Shown here piece after piece: positions 1 through 9,381 of a stretch of 64,000 nt of DNA (positions are counted from its first letter, which is position 1; every line of letters begins with the position of its first letter). The position numbers were made by a program, and so were the translations under genes. The DNA comes from Hyphomicrobiales bacterium (GTDB taxonomy: Bacteria; Pseudomonadota; Alphaproteobacteria; Rhizobiales; Rhizobiaceae). The stretch covers positions 1 to 64,000 of the forward strand of contig UBZP01000026.1 in assembly GCA_900469965.1 (NCBI GenBank). Reading direction: 5' to 3'. The notes beneath the pieces are model-generated. The model made no database searches, was not told the origin of the DNA, and worked only from the letters and a program-made list of their open reading frames with translations.

Positions 1-135
1 ACGGCGCGTGCTGTGCCTATCGGCCGCTATAGGCCGGCTTGCCTGCAGTCTCACGACCGTGATGGCGTCGAAACGGGCCCTTCATCCGGGTGAAGGGACG
101 TTTCGTATTGGCGCAACCTTTACTGGAGGCTGCAA

Positions 136-492
136 CTATCTCTCCATCATGAACTCCGGCACGATATCCCGGAAAACCAAGTGCAACTGCTCGCTGTCCG
201 GCCACCGCAGCGCCTTGACCACGTATGGATCAAGGCCGGTCAGCCGGCAAAACATCTCACGTGGTGAGACCAGCACGCCATTGCCCCAATCGTCAATGTC
301 GCCCTGCGTCGGCAGGCGCACAGTGACCGCCCGCAGCCAACGCCCGTTCACTTTCAGCGGAATCATCAGCCGGTAGGTCTGGTCACCGCCCTTGCCGGCG
401 GTGATGATCGGCGCAGCATCCACCGGCTCAGGCGCATCTACGGCGGACACGTCCGGCCCGCCGATCATCGCATCGAGCTCGTGCGCGTCCAT
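136..492 (-). CDS. Phage tail assembly protein (P2 gpE / Mu gp41-like)
   Basis: A 118-residue protein directly downstream of the tail-tube gene, 3 bases away. Small acidic proteins in this position (P2 gpE, Mu gp41) act as chaperones for the tape-measure protein during tail assembly. No catalytic motif is visible; the assignment rests on position after sheath and tube and on typical length. In P2 this gene also makes a longer product by a -1 frameshift, and here the -1 frame stays open from before residue 118 down to about position 17. The tape-measure gene should follow beyond the left edge of the window. Confidence 0.7.
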   Translation of the reverse strand: MDAHELDAMIGGPDVSAVDAPEPVDAAPIITAGKGGDQTYRLMIPLKVNGRWLRAVTVRLPTQGDIDDWGNGVLVSPREMFCRLTGLDPYVVKALRWPDSEQLHLVFRDIVPEFMMER

Positions 493-495
493 CGC

Positions 496-1005
496 TTACG
501 CTCCAAGCGCCTGGCGGACGTCGCCAAACAGATCCACGCCCTTGCGGCGAATGATCCGCTCCTCGAAATCGATGTACCAGAGCTCCTCGCCATCGATCTG
601 CAACTCGTAGTGCGTCACCTCGCGGATGACGTGGTTGCAGCCCTGGAACTCGGTCGGCGCGCTCTGGTCCGGTTCCCAGTCCGAGATCGCGCCTTCGATG
701 ATGGCGCGGCCGGCATAGTGCTTGCCGCTCCTGTCGCGGTAGGCGCCAGCGAACACCCAGCGGTCGGCTTTGCCGAACCCGGCAAAGATGTCGGTGTCGA
801 TGCCCTTGACGGCGAAGGCCGGCTCCAGCGGCTGGACGCGCGGCAGATTGAAGTCGACCGCCATCACCCCGCCGCCCGGATTGTGGTTGGCGCTGGCGAA
901 CTTGATCGGCGGGATCGTCAGCTTGTCGATTGTCGTGGCTCGCGAGGAGCCGGCCACCTGGGCACGGCGCACGTCGACGGCGGTGAGCATGAGAAGCTTC
1001 TGCAT
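496..1005 (-). CDS. Major tail tube protein (P2 FII family)
   Basis: A 169-residue protein that forms the inner tube of a contractile tail. It begins MQKLLMLTAVDV and carries the family's central segment GGGVMAVDFNLPRVQPLEPAF followed by a region on a single internal scaffold (GIDTDIFAGFGKADRW). Length matches P2 FII (about 170 residues). It follows the sheath gene by 28 bases and precedes the tail assembly gene, the normal sheath-tube-E order of P2-like phages. The family call is firm. Confidence 0.9.
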   Translation of the reverse strand: MQKLLMLTAVDVRRAQVAGSSRATTIDKLTIPPIKFASANHNPGGGVMAVDFNLPRVQPLEPAFAVKGIDTDIFAGFGKADRWVFAGAYRDRSGKHYAGRAIIEGAISDWEPDQSAPTEFQGCNHVIREVTHYELQIDGEELWYIDFEERIIRRKGVDLFGDVRQALGA

Positions 1006-1033
1006 CGGTTCAGTCCTTTCGGCGGAGCTGTGG

Positions 1034-2266
1034 TCAGGCGGCGCTGTTCAGGCGCGCGACGATTTCGTTGACGAGGCCTTCGACCGCCGGGCGATAGCGA
1101 CGGATCTCGTGGTCGGCCCGCTTGAACGCCGGCGCCGGCTCAATGCCGATGTCGATCTTGAGCGTACCGAGGCGGATCTCCTCCGGGCTGTTCTTGCTGG
1201 CCTTGAACATCTGGCTCTGCGGCGTGTAGCCGAGGATGTCGCCGGCGGCCTGGTGATCGCGCAGCATGAAGGCGATCGAGTTGATCCAGGCCTCGACGAG
1301 GTCGGCGGTGATCTTGCGCCCAAGGAACTGCCGGGTGATCTGCATGATCTTCACCGTCAGGTAGTCGCAACCGCGCACCTGATGGATCTGCTTCCAGAGC
1401 TCGCTCGTCGCGGTGTTGTCCGTGCCGATGAACATGAACCCACCGTCGGCGACGGCGCCATCGACATTCACCTCGCCCGGTACGACGATCGAGACATCCC
1501 CGTCGAGCAGCTGCTGGCCTTCGGTCGAGCCGTCCAGCAGCGAGAACGGAATGCGACGGGACAGGCCGGCAAGCCCGCGGATCGGCCGATTGGCGATCGG
1601 GTTGAACGGCTTGCCGAGGTTTTCGTTGTCGATGCGGGCGAACAGGCCGGCGACCCGTGCCGCCATCGAGCGGGTGACGAGGTTCGTCCCCTCGTAGACC
1701 CGCGCCATGACGCCGATCGGCATCAGCCGTTCGGAGTTCATCGTCTCGCGTGCGTCGATCGCATTGTCGCGAGAGGTGTCGTCGACGTCGACGGGTGCGA
1801 TCGCCAGCAGCTTGCCGCAGGCCGTCTCGAGCGCGGCGACCACCGGATTGGTCGTCTGCAGATCGGCACGCCAGGCGGTCCGCCCCGCGACGATGATGCG
1901 CGGCGTGGCATTGACGAGCGGCGGAATGGATTCGACCCCCTCGAGCACCTCGGCGATGGCCGCGGCCGTCTCGGCGACCGTCTGCCCCTCGGCAACGCGC
2001 ACGACGGTCACGTCGGCGCCGGAATTGAGCCCGTCGAGCTGCGCGTTGATGCCCTTGACCATGTCGGCCAGGAGACCGGAGCCGAGCGCGGTGACGGCCT
2101 CCTTGTCGGAAGACGAGATGCGCACGGCGGTATCGACCGGATACTCCGTCGCCGATGCGTCAGCCGACGTCTCGATCACGAGGATCTTGGAGAAATCGGC
2201 GCCGAGCACCGGAACCGGCTCGTCGTCGGGCCGGAAAAACTGCATGCCGAAGATCGGTGCGGTCAT
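1034..2266 (-). CDS. Contractile tail sheath protein (P2 FI family)
   Basis: A 410-residue sheath subunit. The start (MTAPIFGMQFFRPDDEPVPV) and the ILVIETSADA segment are typical of P2-type sheath proteins, which handle 'VIGTAPDA'-like strands there. The C-terminal half has the conserved sequence around WKQIHQVRGCDYLTV and RQFLGRKITADLVE, the part that contacts the tube and neighbouring sheath subunits. The length is normal (about 390-420). It is the clearest evidence that this prophage is a myovirus. Confidence 0.93.
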   Translation of the reverse strand: MTAPIFGMQFFRPDDEPVPVLGADFSKILVIETSADASATEYPVDTAVRISSSDKEAVTALGSGLLADMVKGINAQLDGLNSGADVTVVRVAEGQTVAETAAAIAEVLEGVESIPPLVNATPRIIVAGRTAWRADLQTTNPVVAALETACGKLLAIAPVDVDDTSRDNAIDARETMNSERLMPIGVMARVYEGTNLVTRSMAARVAGLFARIDNENLGKPFNPIANRPIRGLAGLSRRIPFSLLDGSTEGQQLLDGDVSIVVPGEVNVDGAVADGGFMFIGTDNTATSELWKQIHQVRGCDYLTVKIMQITRQFLGRKITADLVEAWINSIAFMLRDHQAAGDILGYTPQSQMFKASKNSPEEIRLGTLKIDIGIEPAPAFKRADHEIRRYRPAVEGLVNEIVARLNSAA

Positions 2267-2325
2267 GAAACTGCTCCTTCAAATGGCCTTTCGGCCGGTT
2301 AGCGATGTGTGGTGCGGAACGTCGA

Positions 2326-2748
2326 CTACAGGCCGGCGGCCCAGAGCCAGAGCGCGTCGACCTGCCCGACCGGCAGATCGAACTGCACGGCGAGATCGGC
2401 GACCAGCGGGTGATCGCGCTCGATCAGACCGGCGGCGCGCCATTCGATCAAGAGCGCGGCGTGTTCCGCGGGATCGGTGGCCGGATCGGCAATCAGGCCG
2501 ATCTTCGCCTCGACCATCTCCTCGGTAATGCCGATGGACAGGAGTCCTAGCAGCATCTGCCGCCGACTGATCGGCAGCAATGGGGCCGGTGCGGGAACGT
2601 AGGCCGGGATCGTGTTCCCTTCGGCCTCCCATTCCGCGATCATCTGGCGATGGCGGTTGGCGGGGTCGTCGGGCACCACGACCTCCAGACCCTCGATGAC
2701 CGCCCGGATCGATCCCGTGTCGGTGTAACCATGAACGTCCATCGTCAA
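2326..2748 (-). CDS. Hypothetical protein after tail fibre (possible fibre chaperone)
   Basis: A 140-residue acidic protein whose start overlaps the stop of the fibre-like gene by 4 bases, so it is translationally coupled. The segment NRHRQMIAEWEAEGNTIPAY followed by PAPAP resembles the C-terminal part of small tail-fibre assembly proteins, which often have an 'R..I..W..EGN....Y' pattern. The remainder is helical with a hydrophobic C-terminus (DALWLWAAGL). It may assist folding of the fibre or replace a tail-fibre assembly factor; the family could not be named with certainty. Confidence 0.6.
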   Translation of the reverse strand: MTMDVHGYTDTGSIRAVIEGLEVVVPDDPANRHRQMIAEWEAEGNTIPAYVPAPAPLLPISRRQMLLGLLSIGITEEMVEAKIGLIADPATDPAEHAALLIEWRAAGLIERDHPLVADLAVQFDLPVGQVDALWLWAAGL

Positions 2749-4457
2749 AGCTCCGCGTCAAAGGTGTATTCGCCGCTGTAGGCCCGGTAGGCGCCGGTAG
2801 CGGTCACGGTGACGCGCAGGGTGCATCCTGTGGTTCCGACCGACGTCCCCGGGGTCGAGCAATTCTCTTGCGTGGGTTCGACCCGGATCGCCGCCGTTGG
2901 CGTGGCCCGCATTGTCACCGGAAAATTGATCCTGCCGGCATCCCGGATGGAGCCGGCCGTGGCGTAGCGGTTGCCGTGGCCGCCGGTCCATTGCTCCTCC
3001 AGGAAGAAGTAGCGCTGGCACAACGCCAGCTCCTGCTGGATGTGGCGCGGCGAAAATGGATCAGGCTCCTTCGAAGCATCGCCGGCAACGAGGGAATGCC
3101 GCGAGGTTCGCAGCTGGAAAGCCTGATAGGGCGCCTTTTCCACCAACGAAACCTGCAGATAGTCGTTGCCACTGCCCCCGATCGTCTTGCCCGAAACAGA
3201 CGGGATCGGGGTCACGACGTCATAGCGTTGCCAATCGCCGGTGCCCACGATGGCCGGGAGGTCCACCGTGACGGTTGCGCTCCCGCCGCCGCCAAATGCT
3301 TGCGTAATGCGTGGCACCAACTGCTTTCCCGCCGGCAAATGCGCGTAGAACGTCCACGTCGCCAGCATGCCCCCCAACGTTCGAACGTCTTCGATCCGTT
3401 GCATCAAGAGCGCGTTGTCCACGGTGGAAGCAGCCGTGCAATCGATGAGGCAGGCGTAGCGCGGGCCACCCGGCACAGCCGTCTGGCCAAGCGAATGGCT
3501 GACCCGACTGACGGCGACGGCGGCGGACCGCTGGCAAAGCCAGCGGTCGGCATTGTAGGCGTTGCTTCCCGCGAACCCCGAGACCCCGCGCTGCCAGATC
3601 TCAAAGCCTCCGTTGATGATCTTGTTGCGGAACCCACCCAGCAGATCAGCGCCGATGTTGGACCGCGCCTGCCCTTGCTCACCCTGCGAGAACGCCTGGT
3701 CGCCATCGACCCGGACACGGCCGGCCAACTGCTGATTGACGGCCGTAGAGAGTATAGAGAAAGACTCGGCGATCTCCTCGGTCGTCATCGTGCCGATCTG
3801 GTCGGCGGTGACCTGGTGCGGATTGTTGCGGTCCGCCGCATGTTCCTTAAATGCCGCGGCATCGGTGGCGGTCGCCTCGGCCAGTTGTTCGAGCACTTCC
3901 TGGACTGTCTGGCCGTCATGGCCGGAAACCGGTGCGACCGGCACCTGCGCCGCCATACCGACCAGGGCGCCGGCGGAGATCGTCCAGGACGACACCTCGC
4001 CGGCCCCGCGTGACGACAGGATGTCGACGGCAAGCTCGCCGGTTGTCTTGCTGTAGGTCAGCCGGCGGCCCCACATAACCTTGGTGGCATCGTCATTGGC
4101 GACGATCACCAGCATGGCGGCCGGCGCAAACTTCGTTCGCTCGATCTCGTTGATCACGAAGGTCCGCACGCCCGCGCCGAGGATGACCGGCGAAACCGAT
4201 CCGGCCGTCAGGATCGTGCCGAGGTCGGCCGCCTCCTTCAGTGCCGTCCGGATCGGATTGACGACGGTATCGATCTGCTGGGTGCCATAGGCACGCAGGG
4301 CTGCCTCCAGCTCGGCGACCGTCGTCGCCCGGTCCTCGCCCGCGGCGACACGCGCGTCGATGTCGCGGAAAATCCAAAGGAGGATTTCTGCGACGGTCCG
4401 CTCGTCCTCGCCGGAGCGCTGGATCGCGTCTTCATATTCGGCGATGCGCGAAACCAT
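2745..4457 (-). CDS. Tail fibre-like receptor-binding protein
   Basis: A 570-residue protein placed between the baseplate-proximal structural gene and the small putative chaperone. The motif NNPHQVTADQIG at about residues 212-223 is the collar/fibre repeat found in phage tail fibres. From about residue 280 there is a segment starting NKIINGGFEIWQRG that heads a beta-rich, carbohydrate-binding-like domain common in alphaproteobacterial prophage fibres. The C-terminal domain is rich in Thr, Val and Gly, as expected for a host-contact tip. The ATG lies 1 base beyond the stop of the upstream gene. Confidence 0.75.
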   Translation of the reverse strand: MVSRIAEYEDAIQRSGEDERTVAEILLWIFRDIDARVAAGEDRATTVAELEAALRAYGTQQIDTVVNPIRTALKEAADLGTILTAGSVSPVILGAGVRTFVINEIERTKFAPAAMLVIVANDDATKVMWGRRLTYSKTTGELAVDILSSRGAGEVSSWTISAGALVGMAAQVPVAPVSGHDGQTVQEVLEQLAEATATDAAAFKEHAADRNNPHQVTADQIGTMTTEEIAESFSILSTAVNQQLAGRVRVDGDQAFSQGEQGQARSNIGADLLGGFRNKIINGGFEIWQRGVSGFAGSNAYNADRWLCQRSAAVAVSRVSHSLGQTAVPGGPRYACLIDCTAASTVDNALLMQRIEDVRTLGGMLATWTFYAHLPAGKQLVPRITQAFGGGGSATVTVDLPAIVGTGDWQRYDVVTPIPSVSGKTIGGSGNDYLQVSLVEKAPYQAFQLRTSRHSLVAGDASKEPDPFSPRHIQQELALCQRYFFLEEQWTGGHGNRYATAGSIRDAGRINFPVTMRATPTAAIRVEPTQENCSTPGTSVGTTGCTLRVTVTATGAYRAYSGEYTFDAEL

Positions 4458-6701
4458 TTAGATCGCCTCGTCTCTGCGATAGGTGACACTGTGTGCGTCG
4501 TCGAGTGACGTGGCACCCAGCGTCGTCTTGATGCGGTATTCATCGATGTTCGGCACGGTGAACTTCCACTTGCGGTCGACGCCACCGTCCGGACGACGAA
4601 AGTCCTTCACCGACGCAGCGTTGACCTCGGTCGCAAACCCCGCCCCATGCAGGATGGTGCAGCCCCAGTCGTGCCTGGCCTCGTCGAAGTCGTACGACAC
4701 CTGAGTGACGTTGATCGCCGACGTCGTGCCGGCGAGCGTGCGCGTCGTCGACACATGCACCGAGGACGTGCGCGGCCGCGTCGCGATCACCCGCGACTTC
4801 GACAGGTCGATCCCCGGCATCATGTCGAGCGTGCCGAGGAAGACGAGTCGCAGCGGCACGAGGTTCGGAAGACCCGCAAGCACCGTCTCGTCGTCGTCCG
4901 ACAGGTTGCGCCAGACACCGTTGATCCGCGCCTGCACGACGAGGTCGGTGCCCGCCGGCTGATGGCCGGTCAGGATCGTCTGGATTTCGCGGATGCCGCC
5001 GGAAAGGCTGATGTCCTCGATGTCGACCGTGACCTTGGAGGCGTGGAACTTCGAGGCGAACAGGCGGAACATCATGTCCTTCGCGAGATCCACCTGCCAG
5101 GTGACGCCGTCGGTCGATGCCACCAGCGTGCCGTTGGAAAGCCCGTTCGAGACGGCGCAGCCGACGACATGGGCGCCGGTCGTCGTGAGCACGATGGCAT
5201 ACCGCTTGCCGCGATCGAGCCAGAACGGGTCGGGGTTGACCGTCGTCCAGGCACGCTTCTTGATCGAGGCGACCGGAAGCGTCACCGAACCGACGATCTG
5301 CTTCAGATCGGGATCGCCGTCACTGCCGAGCGCGCAGATCTTGATGTGCACGTCACCGGTGGCGCCGACGTCGGTAAACCACAGGTCCAGACGACGATGC
5401 CAGCCGGCCTGCGCGCAGAGAAAGGTCTGCGCGATCCGCGAGCCCGTGGTCGTGACGTCGACCGTGTCGACGTCCCAATAGGCCTCGGTGATCTTGAGCC
5501 ACCAGCCCAGCTTGCTGCCGCCGAGCTGGTCGATCTTCCACTTCTTGTCCGTCAGGTCGATCGTCTGCCAGTCGCCGGTCGAGGGGTTTCTGACCCGGAC
5601 CTTCGGGTTTTCCTTGAGGAACTCCTCGGCAAAGGAGCGGCCGGCCTTGGTCGCATAGAACTTGTACGTCCGCGACAGCTGCAGCTTCTTTCCGACCGTC
5701 GTCGAGACCGCGTAGCTGGCGATCGAGACGTCGCTGTCGTACTCGTCGCATTCCAGCCGCAGCACGCTGCTCGAGGACGGCATGATCAGGCCGCTCTCGG
5801 AAATGTCGAGCTTGCTGTCGGTCGGGTTCAAAAGCTTGATCAGCTTGCCGGCACTTCCCACCTCGCCCATCTGCATGGCTCCGCCCTCGACGCGGGCGGT
5901 GTAGCCCGGAAAGGCTTCGTCGCTCTCCTCGTCGTTGGAGAACCAGTCCGAACCGAAGGAAGTGCCCGTGTCGGCCATGTCCAGCCGGTTGCGGATGTTA
6001 AGGACGTCGCTCACCAAGTGACTGACGCGGCGATTTTCCGCCTTGTCCGAGAGTTCCGAAGCCAGTCCGGCGATCTCGGAGCGCAGCGTCTCGAACATCG
6101 AGGAGAACTTACGGTCCTGCGCCTGCAGCAGCGTGATGGCATTGACGGCACTTTCCAGCGAAAGCGCCTTCGTGGCGGCTTCCATCACCGGATCGACGGT
6201 GATGCCGGTGGTGCCCAGCGTCAGTTCGGCGACGACGATCCAGCCGGCACTGACGGCCGGCCGCGAGGGAGAGTTGGACGACGGACCGGCGGCCAGATCG
6301 ATGACCGCCTCGCGGACCTTGCGGGTGGCGACCGGCTTTGGCTGCGCTGACCGGGTCGCCGCATTGATCAGGAACTTACGGTTCTGCACTTCGGTGTCGA
6401 CCTCTTGGCCGGACACAAGCACGAGAACCTTGCGCAATCCGGACGACGGCAGAAGCGAGGTCAGGTTCTCGGTCGTCGTCACGGCCTTGCGGAAGATCGC
6501 GCCGGACCGGGCAAAGGTGCCCGAACCGATGGCGATGTCGAGCGGTCCAGTCTTGGTAACGGCGAGGCCGACATAGCGGCCCTCGTCGAACAGCAGCTCG
6601 CGAACGATGCGGTCCAGGCTATCCTGGCCAAACTGCTGCATAGCCGCCAGTTCACTCGCCGGTACCTCCTGCGACGGATAGAAATTGACGCGCTTTTCCA
6701 T
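4458..6701 (-). CDS. Large phage structural protein (baseplate/fibre region, DUF4815-like)
   Basis: A 747-residue protein downstream of gpI. Its N-terminus (MEKRVNFYPSQEVPASELAA) and the following 'GTFARSGAIFRKAV' region look like the head of DUF4815-type phage proteins that sit at the baseplate and connect to fibres. About residues 185-240 are helical and probably coiled coil (SLESAVNAITLLQAQDRKF). The C-terminal two thirds are beta-rich. No enzyme motif was seen. Its location between gpI and the fibre gene supports a structural role in the distal tail; the exact role is inferred. Confidence 0.65.
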   Translation of the reverse strand: MEKRVNFYPSQEVPASELAAMQQFGQDSLDRIVRELLFDEGRYVGLAVTKTGPLDIAIGSGTFARSGAIFRKAVTTTENLTSLLPSSGLRKVLVLVSGQEVDTEVQNRKFLINAATRSAQPKPVATRKVREAVIDLAAGPSSNSPSRPAVSAGWIVVAELTLGTTGITVDPVMEAATKALSLESAVNAITLLQAQDRKFSSMFETLRSEIAGLASELSDKAENRRVSHLVSDVLNIRNRLDMADTGTSFGSDWFSNDEESDEAFPGYTARVEGGAMQMGEVGSAGKLIKLLNPTDSKLDISESGLIMPSSSSVLRLECDEYDSDVSIASYAVSTTVGKKLQLSRTYKFYATKAGRSFAEEFLKENPKVRVRNPSTGDWQTIDLTDKKWKIDQLGGSKLGWWLKITEAYWDVDTVDVTTTGSRIAQTFLCAQAGWHRRLDLWFTDVGATGDVHIKICALGSDGDPDLKQIVGSVTLPVASIKKRAWTTVNPDPFWLDRGKRYAIVLTTTGAHVVGCAVSNGLSNGTLVASTDGVTWQVDLAKDMMFRLFASKFHASKVTVDIEDISLSGGIREIQTILTGHQPAGTDLVVQARINGVWRNLSDDDETVLAGLPNLVPLRLVFLGTLDMMPGIDLSKSRVIATRPRTSSVHVSTTRTLAGTTSAINVTQVSYDFDEARHDWGCTILHGAGFATEVNAASVKDFRRPDGGVDRKWKFTVPNIDEYRIKTTLGATSLDDAHSVTYRRDEAI

Positions 6702-6712
6702 GGGTCATGACC

Positions 6713-7945
6713 TCATAGTTTCAGATCGGAGAAATGGTTGATTTTGCCCAGCGCGGTGCCGAGCGGGATTTCGAAATCGAGCAGGGTCGTGTCCCGATGC
6801 GAGGAGACGGTGTCGACCGCGCGGCACAAAAGGTCGACCGCGCGGAAGTCGTCGTCCGCCATGACGGCGCAATCGTTCAGGTACGAATGGTTGCAGACGA
6901 GCGAAGCCGCTGCGATCGTCATCGGCAACAGCGTGGCAATTTCCGCCGTGTGGTAGTCCATGCTGAACCGATCGAAGTCGAGGAACGAGGCGGCCGGCGT
7001 CCAGTCCGGCGCGGTCTCGCTGATGCGGAATGACTGGTAGGTTGCCCGCAGCGGATCGATCTGATCGAGAAACTGCCCTTCCCAGAAGTCGTCGCAGAAG
7101 AGGCCGATATAGTCTTCGTCATAGATCGAGCCGAAAGCGGGCGTGACGTCCTGGACGCGATCGATGGGCGCAACCAGCGGCCAGGCGTCCTCCATCCCGT
7201 AGACAAACGAGACGGTCGCGCAGGATTTGACCGGCGGAGAACCGTCCAGATAACCGTCGACGCTTTCGACATCGTCGAGATAGAAGCCGGCGCCGGCCTG
7301 GCCGGGCCAAAAGAACGCGATCACCTCACCCAGGCGTTTCCACCGCGGATCGGGGCGACGCTCGAACAGGACCTCGGTCTCGACGCTGTCGCGAATCAGG
7401 TAGGCGCGTTCGGTCGTCGGCGGCGCGCCGAGAAAGAAGCATGGCGTGCCCTCGTCGTCCGCGAAGAACATGCCGACATCGATCATGTCCTCGGGAAACG
7501 CGGTGTCGCCGAGATAGCCGACTTCGAGATCATTCTCGCGGACGGCGACCAACCGAACCTCCGGCAGTTCCGCCATCCATTGCCGCCAGAGCCTGTCGTC
7601 GTCCTCGTCCGACGCGGTCAGGTAAAACCCTTGCGGCGGAACCGTGATCATGACCGTCTCGCCATCCGCAACCGAGATGGCCCAACGCACCGCGTCTTCC
7701 GTGCCGAGCTTGCCGGCGACCTGCGGCCATTGGCTGATGACCGCGCGCTTCTTTGCCGTGCTCCAGCGCTCTTCCCAGATCGGCAGCCCGACCGCATGGG
7801 CGAGGAACGGCAACGCCGCTTCCGGGCACAACTCCGGATCCCAGTAGAGGGCATAGTCCGGATCCAGCGGATCGAGCCGGCCGCTCGCAAGGTCGAACAG
7901 CACGCCCTCGATCGGCGTGGCGTTTATCGGGGCAAGGGACGTCAC
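6713..7945 (-). CDS. Tail protein I (P2 gpI-like)
   Basis: A 410-residue protein that overlaps baseplate gene J by 4 bases. The first 120 residues contain the gpI signature: WDPELCPEAALPFLAHAVGL, then WSTAKKRAVISQWPQVAGKLGTEDAV, matching the 'lp.lA...gv..W....s...kR..i......h...GT..al' pattern. The family domain is about 180 residues, so this protein has a long acidic C-terminal extension with several repeats of aromatic and Asp residues. The extension is unusual and may link the baseplate to the fibre proteins encoded next. Confidence 0.82.
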   Translation of the reverse strand: MTSLAPINATPIEGVLFDLASGRLDPLDPDYALYWDPELCPEAALPFLAHAVGLPIWEERWSTAKKRAVISQWPQVAGKLGTEDAVRWAISVADGETVMITVPPQGFYLTASDEDDDRLWRQWMAELPEVRLVAVRENDLEVGYLGDTAFPEDMIDVGMFFADDEGTPCFFLGAPPTTERAYLIRDSVETEVLFERRPDPRWKRLGEVIAFFWPGQAGAGFYLDDVESVDGYLDGSPPVKSCATVSFVYGMEDAWPLVAPIDRVQDVTPAFGSIYDEDYIGLFCDDFWEGQFLDQIDPLRATYQSFRISETAPDWTPAASFLDFDRFSMDYHTAEIATLLPMTIAAASLVCNHSYLNDCAVMADDDFRAVDLLCRAVDTVSSHRDTTLLDFEIPLGTALGKINHFSDLKL

Positions 7946-8802
7946 GTGTCTTCAACCTCGATCACGATCGATGCGGGATCACACCAGCCGACCTCGTCGA
8001 CCGCGAGCACCACGTCGCCTCCGTCGGTCAGGTCGCTGACGGCGACCACACCCGGGACATACGCCGTGGCGATGATGGCGTTACGCAGGATGGTCACGCC
8101 GATCTGATAGCGATCGACGACAAACGTCCGGGCCGCGCTGAGGGCGGCGTCGCGGATCGGGCCGCTGTTGCGTCCTTCGGCCACGCGAATACGCTGCCTG
8201 ATCTGATAGGGAACGACGGTTGCCGTGCGCGCCGACACGACGTCCGTCAAAGGCTTGGCATCGGTGGCACTGACCGCCGCCTGGACCGCGTTGATCGCCG
8301 CAGCGGGCACCGGCGCGCCATTCTGCGCAGCAAGGACGATGTCGACGTCGCCGCGCCGGCCATGCACGGCCGGCCCGAGCAGCGCCACGTCACCCCGCGC
8401 CGGCCATGCTTCCAGAATGCGCGCGCGGTAGCCGAGCACCGAGCCGGCCGAAGGTCGCGCCAGCGAGACGAGATAACGCTCGAGCAGCTGCACGTCGCTT
8501 TCCCCGGACGCCCGCCCGACGCCCGTCCGGGCAACGATTGCATCGAGGTCGCTTCCCTTGGCAAAGGCCGGGATCACCGCCTTCAGGGCATCGTTCACTC
8601 GGGCGCGCACCGCCACCTCGTGCGCGGCAAACCCTTCGAGAACGATCTTGACCGGATCGGTCTCAAGGCCGCCGACGTCATAGTCGATGCCCTTTTCCTG
8701 GAACTGCGCGGCTGCTGCGGCGACGAGCTCGGCGAGCACAGGTTCATAGGCCAGCGGCTGGATTGCCGCGGGCGCTGCAAGGCCCGAAAGATCGAGGATC
8801 AT
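7942..8802 (-). CDS. Baseplate assembly protein J
   Basis: A 286-residue baseplate wedge protein. It shows the gpJ sequence near residues 60-110 (RARVNDALKAVIPAFAKGSD followed by LDAIVARTGVGR) and the Ser/Thr-Asp pattern of this family further on (VPYQIRQRIRVAEG). It overlaps gpW-like and gpI genes at both ends by 4 bases, giving the canonical V-W-J-I order of P2-type baseplates. Length agrees with P2 gpJ (about 300). Confidence 0.88.
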   Translation of the reverse strand: MILDLSGLAAPAAIQPLAYEPVLAELVAAAAAQFQEKGIDYDVGGLETDPVKIVLEGFAAHEVAVRARVNDALKAVIPAFAKGSDLDAIVARTGVGRASGESDVQLLERYLVSLARPSAGSVLGYRARILEAWPARGDVALLGPAVHGRRGDVDIVLAAQNGAPVPAAAINAVQAAVSATDAKPLTDVVSARTATVVPYQIRQRIRVAEGRNSGPIRDAALSAARTFVVDRYQIGVTILRNAIIATAYVPGVVAVSDLTDGGDVVLAVDEVGWCDPASIVIEVEDT

Positions 8803-9194
8803 GATTGGACGACCACTTTCGCTTCGCGAAACAGCATGGTGAAAGACAGGACCCGCTCGACGGTAAAATCGCCGAGATGGCCCGCCGGCCGATAGTCGAC
8901 ATCGATCGCAAGACCGAGATGGCCGAGCCGGATCTGCTCGACACTTCCTTGCGGGATGATGCGCCGGACGCGGAATCGCGGCTCCCAGAGATCGATCGCC
9001 GTGGCGATGATCTGCTGGAAGGCGGCAAACAGCGCCGGCGTCACGAGGCGGCCGAGCAATTCGAGTATCCCGCCGCCGAACTCCCGCCGCATCACCCGGT
9101 CGCCGATCAGTGTGGTCAGGATCACTTCGACGCCCTGATGGGCAGACGCCAGGTTCTCGATCGGCTTGAAGGTCAGACGATCAATCCCCGTCAT
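8799..9194 (-). CDS. Baseplate wedge protein W (GPW/gp25 family)
   Basis: A 131-residue lysozyme-like-fold baseplate protein. It contains the GPW/gp25 core: IENLASAHQGVEVILTTLIG followed by DRVMRREFGGGILELL, the family's 'l.TppGer.mrp.fG..l' region, although the usual TPxGER is changed to TLIGDRV. It starts 14 bases inside the previous small gene and overlaps gpJ by 4 bases. In contractile tails this protein is the innermost wedge subunit that binds gpJ. Confidence 0.88.
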   Translation of the reverse strand: MTGIDRLTFKPIENLASAHQGVEVILTTLIGDRVMRREFGGGILELLGRLVTPALFAAFQQIIATAIDLWEPRFRVRRIIPQGSVEQIRLGHLGLAIDVDYRPAGHLGDFTVERVLSFTMLFREAKVVVQS

Positions 9195-9381
9195 GGCCCC
9201 TCGCTTTCCGCCGCCGTCTCGTAGTAGCGACCACCTCGACGCGGCGGATGCGCCCGTGCGCGAGGTCGAACGCCGCCTCTGCCGCCGTCAGCAGCACCGG
9301 ACTTCCGGTCACAGGGGCGCCATTGACATGCGTCACGCCCGCGCAAACCGCGTAGGGTGTCCGTTCGGCCTGCTGTTCCAT
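9181..9381 (-). CDS. Small conserved-position protein between baseplate V and W
   Basis: A 66-residue protein whose ATG touches the stop of the gpV gene and whose end runs 14 bases into the W gene, so it is tightly coupled in the baseplate operon. It is Ala/Arg-rich with a very basic tail (TTRRRRKARGHDGD). No known family is recognised. Small proteins occupy the V-W gap in several alphaproteobacterial P2-like phages, so it is probably translated. Confidence 0.6.
   Translation of the reverse strand: MEQQAERTPYAVCAGVTHVNGAPVTGSPVLLTAAEAAFDLAHGRIRRVEVVATTRRRRKARGHDGD

Noticed and set aside
770-6350. Long open frames on the plus strand opposite the tail genes
   Set aside because: They are Arg/Asp-rich, without recognisable domains, and lie exactly opposite well-supported phage genes; this is the usual effect of high GC on the reverse strand.
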